Shown piece by piece: positions 1-5,297 of a stretch of DNA of 10,494 nt; within the stretch, counting starts at the first letter, position 1; every line of letters begins with the position of its first letter. Origin of the DNA: Pseudomonadota bacterium (lineage in GTDB: Bacteria > Pseudomonadota > Gammaproteobacteria > Burkholderiales > Gallionellaceae); assembly GCA_021847165.1 (NCBI GenBank), contig JAJZUH010000061.1, positions 1-10,494 on the forward strand, read 5' to 3'. The position numbers and the translations under genes were made by a program. The notes beneath the pieces are model-generated. The model was given only the letters and a program-made list of their open reading frames with translations. It did no database searches and was not told where the DNA came from.

Positions 1-299
1 CCCTTTTCCAGCCGCTGCGGCGCATTCAGCTTGTCCATCTCGGCCGGATCGGGGCGCTTCAGCTGGCCCGGCATGGGTTGCTGCACAGCGAATTTCTTCC
101 AGGCCGGCTCCTGCTGTGCGGTCAATTTGAGTTTGTCGTGCAGCGCGGCCAGGCGCTGTTCATGCATCTTTTCCATGCGCGCGGGATCCATGCCCATCGG
201 CCCATGCCCGTAGCCGCAGTCGTCGCCGTGCGCGAATGCGTTGGCCGACAGGGCGATGATGGCGGCGCCCGCCAGGATCATCTTCACTGACTTGTTCAT
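1..299 (-). CDS. Spy/CpxP-like periplasmic LTxxQ protein (N-terminal part, runs off window)
   Basis: This is the N-terminal 99 residues of an exported protein; the reading frame is open to the window edge. The start ATG lies at 299-297, with a GGAGAA ribosome site about 8 nt upstream. Residues 1-23 form a typical signal peptide (K3/K6, hydrophobic core, AFA before H24). The mature start is rich in His, Cys and Met (H24, C28, H32, M35, M37, M42, M45, H46). A charged helix follows and carries the LTxxQ signature at L59-Q63 with W67 nearby. Family knowledge: LTxxQ proteins (Spy, CpxP, ZraP, CnrX-like) are small helical periplasmic chaperones, stress adaptors or metal sensors. CpxP-type proteins normally have a second LTxxQ, which would lie outside the window. 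The gene is divergent from a response regulator/kinase pair, as cpxP is from cpxRA, so it is probably a target or modulator of that pair. Whether it acts as a chaperone or metal binder cannot be decided here. Confidence 0.85.
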   Translation of the reverse strand, partial: MNKSVKMILAGAAIIALSANAFAHGDDCGYGHGPMGMDPARMEKMHEQRLAALHDKLKLTAQQEPAWKKFAVQQPMPGQLKRPDPAEMDKLNAPQRLEK

Positions 300-390
300 G
301 CTGGTTCTCCATTGTTGGTTGAATGACGTGCCGTAGAAGCACGGTGCCCATTTAACCCGCGCCATGTATCCGGCATATGTCGGCTGCCGC

Positions 391-413
391 CGATTTTGTA
401 CGGTTTTGTATCG
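391..413. promoter_or_regulatory. Candidate response-regulator operator: tandem 10-bp direct repeat
   Basis: Positions 391-400 (CGATTTTGTA) and 401-410 (CGGTTTTGTA) are a direct repeat differing at one base. This AT-rich island sits in GC-rich surroundings, inside the divergent gap between the LTxxQ gene and the response regulator. OmpR/PhoB-family regulators bind as head-to-tail dimers to direct repeats with a 10-11 bp period. The repeat lies immediately upstream of a -35-like hexamer for the regulator gene, a usual activator position. Binding by the neighbouring regulator is an inference. Confidence 0.5.
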
Positions 414-443
414 TTCACCCGCCGGGACGGATTTCGTTGTAAT
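414..443 (+). promoter_or_regulatory. Candidate promoter of the response regulator/kinase operon
   Basis: TTCACC at 414-419 (4 of 6 to the -35 consensus) is separated by 18 bp from TGTAAT at 438-443 (5 of 6 to the -10 consensus). The expected start of transcription is around 450, only a few bases before the ATG at 453. The mRNA would therefore be leaderless or nearly so, in keeping with the lack of a Shine-Dalgarno sequence. The direct repeat at 391-410 ends just upstream of the -35, consistent with activation or autoregulation. Confidence 0.4.
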
Positions 444-452
444 GTCCGCCCC

Positions 453-1178
453 ATGACGAATCCCGCTACGCCGCCCCGCATCCTGATCGTCGATGACGAT
501 GCGGACATCCGCAGCCTGCTGGCCGACTATCTCGGCGAGCAGGGCTGGCTGGTCAGCACCGCGCAGGACGGTACGGCCATGCAGCAAGTGCTCGACAGCA
601 CCCCGATAGACCTGATCGTGCTCGACCTGACCCTGCCCGGCAGCGACGGGCTGATCTTGTGCCGCGATCTGCGCGCGCGTACCGCCATCCCCGTCATCAT
701 GCTGACGGCGCGCAGCGCACCGCTGGATCGCATCCTCGGGCTGGAAATCGGGGCCGACGACTACCTGTGCAAACCGTTCGAGCCGCGCGAACTGCTGGTG
801 CGCATCCGCAACGTGTTGCGCCGCAACGGTTCGGCGGCGCGAGAGATGCCCGGTGCCTCCGTGTGGCATTTCGCCGACTGGACGCTGGACGAGAACACCC
901 GGCAGTTGCAGAACAGCGCCGGTCTGGTGGTCATGCTTTCCGGCGGCGAATACCGCCTGCTCAAGGCGTTGCTGGAACGCCCCAACCGCGCGCTCAACCG
1001 CGACCAGCTGCTGAGCCTGACGCAGGGCCGCGAGACCGATCCGCTCGATCGTTCCATCGACCTGCACATCAGCCGCCTGCGCCAGAAACTGGGCGACGAT
1101 GCCCGCGCACCCCGGCTCATCAAGACGCTGCGCAACGAAGGCTATCTGCTGGCGGCGGCCGTGAAACGGGGAAGCTGA
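453..1178 (+). CDS. OmpR/CpxR-family response regulator
   Basis: A 241-residue two-component regulator of normal OmpR-family length. The receiver domain spans about residues 9-122, with acidic pocket D14-D16, phosphoacceptor D58 (IVLDLTLPG), switch T85 and conserved K107 before P108. The C-terminal winged helix spans about 136-236: beta strands (WHFADWTLD), the recognition-helix region RSIDLHISRLRQKLGD and the terminal wing LRNEGYLL. All phosphorylation residues are present. I chose the ATG at 453 because the receiver begins eight residues later. An in-frame TTG at 396 would add 19 unlikely residues and would overlap the putative operator and promoter. No clear Shine-Dalgarno precedes 453. 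The kinase gene starts 1 nt after the stop codon, so the two are co-transcribed. The sequence cannot separate OmpR, CpxR and RstA orthology. Confidence 0.95.
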   Translation: MTNPATPPRILIVDDDADIRSLLADYLGEQGWLVSTAQDGTAMQQVLDSTPIDLIVLDLTLPGSDGLILCRDLRARTAIPVIMLTARSAPLDRILGLEIGADDYLCKPFEPRELLVRIRNVLRRNGSAAREMPGASVWHFADWTLDENTRQLQNSAGLVVMLSGGEYRLLKALLERPNRALNRDQLLSLTQGRETDPLDRSIDLHISRLRQKLGDDARAPRLIKTLRNEGYLLAAAVKRGS

Positions 1179-1179
1179 C

Positions 1180-2547
1180 GTGTTTGCCTTCTTCCGTTCC
1201 ATGCACGGCCGTTTGTTCCTGATCCTGCTGGCAGGCATGTTCGTGACCTCGATCGGCACCATGTTGCTTACCCACTCCAGGCAGCAGGAGATGTTCGAAC
1301 GCGTGCGTGCCCAGCATCTGTCGGTGGAGATCGCCGACATGGTGGAGACGCTGAGGAAGATGCCGTCGCCGCGGCGCGAAGACTTCCTGCGCGAACCGCA
1401 CGGCATGGGCATACGCGCGCATCCGGAAGACGGCATTGCGCCGCCGTCCGCCGCCAGGGACGAACTGCTGGAAGAAGCGCTGCACCAGCGCCTGGAAGAC
1501 GTGGCTGTGACGGCGCAGCAGCCGAACCATGCAAGCTGCGGGGACGAGCCGATCAGGTGGCCGCGCTACATGCGGGAGCCGCCGGAATGCCAGCGCGTGC
1601 ATCTCTCGCTGCCGGACGGCAGCGGACTTGTGCTCGTTATTCCGATGCCGCACATGCGCGGCCCGCTCTACCCGCCACCCGTGTGGAGCGCCCTGCTGCT
1701 GTTCGCCGTGTGTATCGGACTGCTGGCCTGGCTGGTGGCACGCATCGCCACCAGCCCGTTGCGGCAGCTGGCCGATGCCGCCGACAAGCTCGATATCTCC
1801 CGCGCCGGCGAAGCGCTGCCCGAACTGGGCAGCAGCGAAGTGCGCGTCGCCACGCGCGCGTTCAACCGCATGCAGAAGCGCATCTACGAGGACGTGCGCG
1901 AACGCACCGGCATGCTGGCTGCGATCACCCACGACCTGCAGACCCCGCTGACGCGGCTGCGTTTGCGCCTGGAAAAACTGCCGGACGAGGGCTTGCGCAA
2001 CAAGCTGGTCGGCGACATGCAGGCCATGCAGCAGATGCTGCAGGAAGGACTGGAGCTGTCGCGCAGCCTGGACAGCAGCGAGGCTTCCCGGCTGCTGGAT
2101 CTCGATTCGCTGCTGGACAGCCTGTGCAGCGATGCCGCCGAGGCCGGACAGCAGATCGAGTACAAGGAGCGCACTGCCGTGCAGTTGCAGGCGCAGCCGC
2201 TGGCCTTGCGCCGCGCGCTCTCCAACCTGCTGGACAACGCCGTGAAATACGGCCAGCGCGCGGAAGTCTCGCTGAGCCGCGACGCGCGCCATTGCCATAT
2301 CCTGATCCGCGATTCCGGTCCCGGCATCCCGCCGGATCTGCTGGAGACCGTATTCATCCCGTTCTACCGCATCGAGCATTCGCGCTCGCGCGAAAGCGGC
2401 GGGACCGGCCTGGGGCTGAGCATCGCCCGCAACATCGTGATGCGCCATAACGGCGAGCTCACGCTGCGCAACCACCCGTCGGGCGGACTCGAGGCGCATG
2501 TGGTATTGCCATTGACGATGCAGGCCGGACGCAGGCTTCCGTTATAA
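1180..2547 (+). CDS. Membrane sensor histidine kinase (EnvZ/CpxA type)
   Basis: A 455-residue inner-membrane sensor kinase paired with the preceding regulator. It starts at GTG 1180, one base after the regulator stop, with a good GGGGAAG ribosome site; ATG 1201 would cut into the first membrane helix. Order of parts: TM1 about 11-30; periplasmic sensor about 31-166, rich in Pro, His, Met and Arg with two cysteines (C120, C137); TM2 about 168-188; HAMP about 189-240; dimerisation helix with phospho-accepting H251 in THDLQTPLTRLR; then the ATPase with N box N353 (LLDNAVKYG), G1 box D378-G380-G382 (DSGPGI), F box 392-395 and G2 box GGTGLGL 407-413. All catalytic motifs are intact. HDLQTP differs from the common HDLRTP by one residue. 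The periplasmic loop has no sensor domain I recognise; a folding or metal signal is suggested only by the divergent LTxxQ gene. Confidence 0.95.
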   Translation: MFAFFRSMHGRLFLILLAGMFVTSIGTMLLTHSRQQEMFERVRAQHLSVEIADMVETLRKMPSPRREDFLREPHGMGIRAHPEDGIAPPSAARDELLEEALHQRLEDVAVTAQQPNHASCGDEPIRWPRYMREPPECQRVHLSLPDGSGLVLVIPMPHMRGPLYPPPVWSALLLFAVCIGLLAWLVARIATSPLRQLADAADKLDISRAGEALPELGSSEVRVATRAFNRMQKRIYEDVRERTGMLAAITHDLQTPLTRLRLRLEKLPDEGLRNKLVGDMQAMQQMLQEGLELSRSLDSSEASRLLDLDSLLDSLCSDAAEAGQQIEYKERTAVQLQAQPLALRRALSNLLDNAVKYGQRAEVSLSRDARHCHILIRDSGPGIPPDLLETVFIPFYRIEHSRSRESGGTGLGLSIARNIVMRHNGELTLRNHPSGGLEAHVVLPLTMQAGRRLPL

Positions 2548-2548
2548 T
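2543..2548 (+). promoter_or_regulatory. Candidate -10 box for aroE-mtgA
   Basis: A perfect TATAAT overlaps the stop codon of the kinase gene, 28 bp before the aroE start. No good -35 lies at 16-18 bp; TTGACG at 2512-2517 is 25 bp away, too far. It may be a weak or activator-dependent promoter that lets aroE-mtgA be expressed apart from the two-component operon. The expected start is near 2555, inside the short inverted repeat that follows. Confidence 0.35.
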
Positions 2549-2550
2549 CG

Positions 2551-2570
2551 GCGTCCTTATTGACGGACGC
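2551..2570 (+). other. Inverted repeat in the aroE leader
   Basis: GCGTCC (2551-2556) and GGACGC (2565-2570) can form a 6-bp stem with an 8-nt loop directly before the aroE start at 2577. The right arm carries the only GGA-like ribosome-binding stretch. A second copy of GGACGC at 2527-2532, in the end of the kinase gene, could pair with the same left arm in read-through mRNA. No T-run follows, so this is not an intrinsic terminator. A role in translation is only a possibility. Confidence 0.3.
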
Positions 2571-2576
2571 ATCCGT

Positions 2577-3383
2577 ATGACTGACCGTTACGCCGTGATC
2601 GGCAACCCCATTTCGCATAGTAAGTCACCACTCATCCACCGCATGTTTGCCGAGCAGACCGGGCAGGATATGAGCTACGAAGCCATCGAAGCGCCGCTGG
2701 ACGGTTTCGCCGCGACCGTCCGGCGCCTGCGCGATGCCGGCTACAAAGGCTGCAATGTGACGGTGCCGTTCAAGTTCGAGGCATACGCCCTCTGCGATCA
2801 GCTGGGCGCGCGGGCACGCGATGCCAAGGCGGTGAACACACTGCTGTTCCAGGACGGCAAGATACTCGGCACCAACACCGACGGAGCCGGACTGCTGAAC
2901 GACATCGAGCACAATCTCGGCTTCAAGCTGATGTGGAAGGATGCGCTGCTGCTCGGCGCCGGCGGCGCGGCGGCAGGCGTGCTGTGGCCGCTGTTCAATG
3001 CCGGCGTCGGCGTGGATATCGCCAATCGCACACTCGACAAGGCGCAGGCGCTGGCCGGGGAGTTCAAGGAAGCGGGCACCGTCCATGCCCGCAAATACGA
3101 GGATCTCGCCGGCAGGAAATACGACCTCGTGATCAACGCCACCTCCAGCGGGCTGAAGGACGAGCTGCCGCCGCTGCCCGAGGGCCTGTTCAAACCGGGC
3201 GCTCTGGCCTACGACATGATGTATGGACGCGAGACGCCGTTCATGGCGTTCGCCCGCAAACGCGGCGCAGCGCTCGTCTCGGACGGACTCGGCATGCTGG
3301 TGGAACAGGCTGCCGAAGCATTCCAGGTATGGCGCGGCGTGCGCCCGGACACTCGCCCGGTGCTTGAGAAGTTGCGCGCATGA
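2577..3383 (+). CDS. aroE: Shikimate dehydrogenase (NADP+)
   Basis: A 268-residue cytosolic enzyme of the shikimate pathway, which reduces 3-dehydroshikimate to shikimate with NADPH. The N-terminal substrate domain shows GNPISHSKSP (9-18; S15 and S17 contact shikimate), NVTVPFK with catalytic K66, and GTNTDG with catalytic D102. The Rossmann part has GAGGAA (127-132), the NRT cofactor motif (150-152) and INATSSG (186-192). The C-terminal stretch has the DGLGMLVEQAAEAFQ helix (236-250). Length and all key residues match AroE; the NRT motif favours NADP and the classical AroE over the YdiB type. The start ATG is 29 nt after the kinase stop, with only a weak ribosome site. The stop overlaps the mtgA start by 4 bp (ATGA), so translation of the two is coupled. 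The aroE-mtgA order is, as far as I recall, common in betaproteobacteria. Confidence 0.97.
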   Translation: MTDRYAVIGNPISHSKSPLIHRMFAEQTGQDMSYEAIEAPLDGFAATVRRLRDAGYKGCNVTVPFKFEAYALCDQLGARARDAKAVNTLLFQDGKILGTNTDGAGLLNDIEHNLGFKLMWKDALLLGAGGAAAGVLWPLFNAGVGVDIANRTLDKAQALAGEFKEAGTVHARKYEDLAGRKYDLVINATSSGLKDELPPLPEGLFKPGALAYDMMYGRETPFMAFARKRGAALVSDGLGMLVEQAAEAFQVWRGVRPDTRPVLEKLRA

Positions 3384-4075
3384 AGAAGGTGAAAGGTCTG
3401 TTCTGGCGCATCGTGCTGGCGCTGTTCGCGCTGTTGCTGCTATACCAGTTGTGGCTGTTCGCCCATGTCTGCTGGTGGATCAAGTTCAACCCCGCCACCA
3501 GCGCCTTCATGGAAGACCGCCTGGAGGTGATGCAGGACAGGAACCCGAAGGCCGGATTGCAATACAAATGGGTGCCCTACGACAGGATCTCCGACAACCT
3601 CAAGCGCGCCCTGATCGCCTCCGAGGATGCCAAGTTCGTCGATCACGAGGGCTTCGATTGGGAGGGGATCGCCAAGGCCTACGAGAAGAACCTGAAAAAG
3701 GGCAGGATCGTGGCGGGGGGCTCCACCATCAGCCAGCAACTGGCGAAAAACCTGTTCCTTTCCACCAGGAAGACCCCGTGGCGCAAAGGCGAGGAAGCCA
3801 TCATCACGCTGATGCTGGAAGCCGTGATGGACAAGCAGCGCATCTTCGAGATCTACCTGAACGTGATCGAATGGGGCGATGGGGTGTTCGGCGCGGAAGC
3901 GGCGGCGCGCCATTATTTCGGCGTCAGCGCAGCGCAGCTCACCCCGGAACAGGCCGCCAAGCTCGCCGCGATGGTTCCCAATCCGCGCTACTACGACAAA
4001 CACCGCGAAGCGCGCGGCATGCTCGCCAAGACCATCGTCATCCTCGACCGCATGCCGGATGCGGACATCCCCTGA
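3380..4075 (+). CDS. mtgA: Monofunctional peptidoglycan glycosyltransferase
   Basis: A 231-residue GT51 enzyme that polymerises lipid II into glycan strands at the periplasmic face of the inner membrane; no transpeptidase domain follows. A single signal-anchor helix spans about 9-30. The GT51 motifs are in order: SEDAKFVDHEG with catalytic E82, GGSTISQQLAKNL (113-125), a WRKGEE stretch (134-139, the usual RKxxE region) and IFEIYLNVIEWG with the second Glu E164, then GAEAAARHYFG (171-181) and LAAMVPNPRYY. Length is normal for MtgA. It starts inside the aroE stop codon (ATGA overlap), so it is the distal gene of an aroE-mtgA unit. Nothing is missing. Confidence 0.97.
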   Translation: MKKVKGLFWRIVLALFALLLLYQLWLFAHVCWWIKFNPATSAFMEDRLEVMQDRNPKAGLQYKWVPYDRISDNLKRALIASEDAKFVDHEGFDWEGIAKAYEKNLKKGRIVAGGSTISQQLAKNLFLSTRKTPWRKGEEAIITLMLEAVMDKQRIFEIYLNVIEWGDGVFGAEAAARHYFGVSAAQLTPEQAAKLAAMVPNPRYYDKHREARGMLAKTIVILDRMPDADIP

Positions 4076-4118
4076 ACGGACGGAGCGTTGCATTCGATCG
4101 CCTGCCGTAATACATTGC

Positions 4119-4137
4119 CCGCATCCGGCAAATGCGG
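4119..4137 (+). other. Small hairpin upstream of the SdpI-family gene
   Basis: CCGCAT (4119-4124) and ATGCGG (4132-4137) form a perfect 6-bp stem with a 7-nt loop, about 20 nt before the start at 4158 and just ahead of its GGGAG ribosome site. A poor promoter-like pair (TTGCAT 4088-4093, TACATT 4111-4116, 17-bp spacing) lies upstream. No T-run follows, so it is not a convincing terminator for mtgA. Confidence 0.25.
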
Positions 4138-4157
4138 AGACCCGGCGGGAGTGATCG

Positions 4158-4499
4158 ATGGCCATTCCAATACCGTATGTCCACGACGGGATCGGACTGT
4201 TCATGTCCCTGCTGTCAGTCCCGCTGATCATGCGGAAGGTACCGATGAACCGCATTTACGGCATCCGCATCCGGAAGGCCTGCGTTTCGCAGCATAACTG
4301 GTATGAGATCAATGCCTATGGCGGCAAGCTGCTGCTGTCATTCGGCCTCTCCCTGCTTGCCTTCAGCTGGTGCTATCCGGAACTGGCGCCGCCGCCGACC
4401 AGCGCATGGGCTCCCGTGTATCTGGCGATCCCCTTGTTGCCGATCATTCCACTGCTTGTCCTCATCAACATTTTTGCCGAACGCCTGCCGGAACGATAG
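4158..4499 (+). CDS. Small SdpI-family membrane protein
   Basis: A 113-residue membrane protein with about three helices (8-25, 57-73, 86-105). Between the first two lies the signature I associate with the SdpI/YhfL family (Pfam SdpI): P29, N31 and YGIR (34-37), followed by HNWYEIN (W48, N52) and G55-G56. The start ATG at 4158 has a good GGGAG ribosome site. The gene follows mtgA by 82 nt on the same strand and may be read from the same transcript. Bacillus SdpI gives immunity to the SdpC toxin, but most bacterial members are uncharacterised and no toxin gene is visible here, so no function is assigned. It ends 78 bp from the convergent DUF599 gene, and that gap holds no clear terminator. Confidence 0.65.
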   Translation: MAIPIPYVHDGIGLFMSLLSVPLIMRKVPMNRIYGIRIRKACVSQHNWYEINAYGGKLLLSFGLSLLAFSWCYPELAPPPTSAWAPVYLAIPLLPIIPLLVLINIFAERLPER

Positions 4500-4577
4500 T
4501 ACGCAACGATGCGAACGAAGGATGCGAGCCAGCACCCGGTTCGCTTGCCGGAAAAGACGCTTGGTGCCAGAAGATCC

Positions 4578-5291
4578 CTAGCGGAAGTCGTCCGCCAGTA
4601 TCTTCGGCGCACGATCGTGCTTGTACAGCAAGGGGATGAGCACGATGGTCGCGACCACCATGAAATGCGGGCCGAACAGCCAGAACACCAGCGGCACGCA
4701 GAAATAGTAAGTGCGCATGCCGATACTGTAGTACTTCCCCGCACTGTTCAGATACAACGCGACATGCTGCGCGGTCAGCGACTTATGGTTGAGTCCGAGC
4801 GGCACGTTGATCAGGAAACCGACATGGTTGAAGATGCGGATGGCCATGGAGAAACTGAAGAAGGCCACGAACAGGTTGATCAGCAGCAATATCAGCTTGA
4901 TCGCCCACAGTTCGGAATGGGTCGCTCCGTACAGGTTCAGGGTATGCCATGCCCCGCCCTGAGCCTGGGCGCTCAGGGTCAGCACCCCCATGATCAGCAG
5001 CACGGCGGTCGAAGCGAGGAAAGTCGCCGCCATGGTGGAGTTGCGCAGGGTCTGCACCGGGATGACATCGGGCTTGCCCGAACTCATCATGGTTTCCACC
5101 CACAGGGTACGGGCGATCCGGTTGATCGCCTGAACCGTGTAGGTGGGATCTTTGCGCACCTTGTTGCGCAGGTAGACGTGATAGACCACCAGGATCAGTA
5201 CGGAGATGATGAAGCTGATGATGTCGTTGGAATAAACGCTTACCCAGGTAGCGACCACCGATGTATCTGTCAATTTTGCTTCCCCCAGCAA
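4578..5291 (-). CDS. DUF599-family integral membrane protein
   Basis: A membrane protein of up to 237 residues with four or five predicted helices (about 23-41, 86-106, 128-148, and 194-223 as one or two). The segment VQTLRNSTMAATFLASTAVLL (78-98), the RTLWVE motif (61-66) and an N-terminal YHVYL match what I know of DUF599, a family of unknown function. The frame can begin at TTG 5291 (AGGG four bases upstream) or, seven codons in, at TTG 5273, which has a stronger GGGGGAAG site at good spacing; I cannot choose between them, and 5273 is quite possible. No ATG lies in the right place. The frame opens only 6 nt after the corA-like stop, so the two genes are almost surely one operon and perhaps functionally linked. 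It ends facing the SdpI-family gene. Confidence 0.8.
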   Translation of the reverse strand: MLGEAKLTDTSVVATWVSVYSNDIISFIISVLILVVYHVYLRNKVRKDPTYTVQAINRIARTLWVETMMSSGKPDVIPVQTLRNSTMAATFLASTAVLLIMGVLTLSAQAQGGAWHTLNLYGATHSELWAIKLILLLINLFVAFFSFSMAIRIFNHVGFLINVPLGLNHKSLTAQHVALYLNSAGKYYSIGMRTYYFCVPLVFWLFGPHFMVVATIVLIPLLYKHDRAPKILADDFR

Positions 5292-5297
5292 TTTTCC

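Noticed and set aside
396..452. Upstream TTG extension of the response regulator
   Set aside because: It adds 19 residues before a normal receiver start and lies over the putative operator and promoter; the ATG at 453 fits family length.
1120..2499. Long open frame on the minus strand antisense to the histidine kinase gene
   Set aside because: Its translation is a His/Gln/Arg/Ala-rich product typical of the complement of a GC-rich gene. The plus strand encodes a complete kinase with all motifs.
4500..4577. Bidirectional terminator between the convergent SdpI-like and DUF599 genes
   Set aside because: Only short CCGG and GCACC/GGTGC inverted segments with no clean stem plus T-run on either strand.
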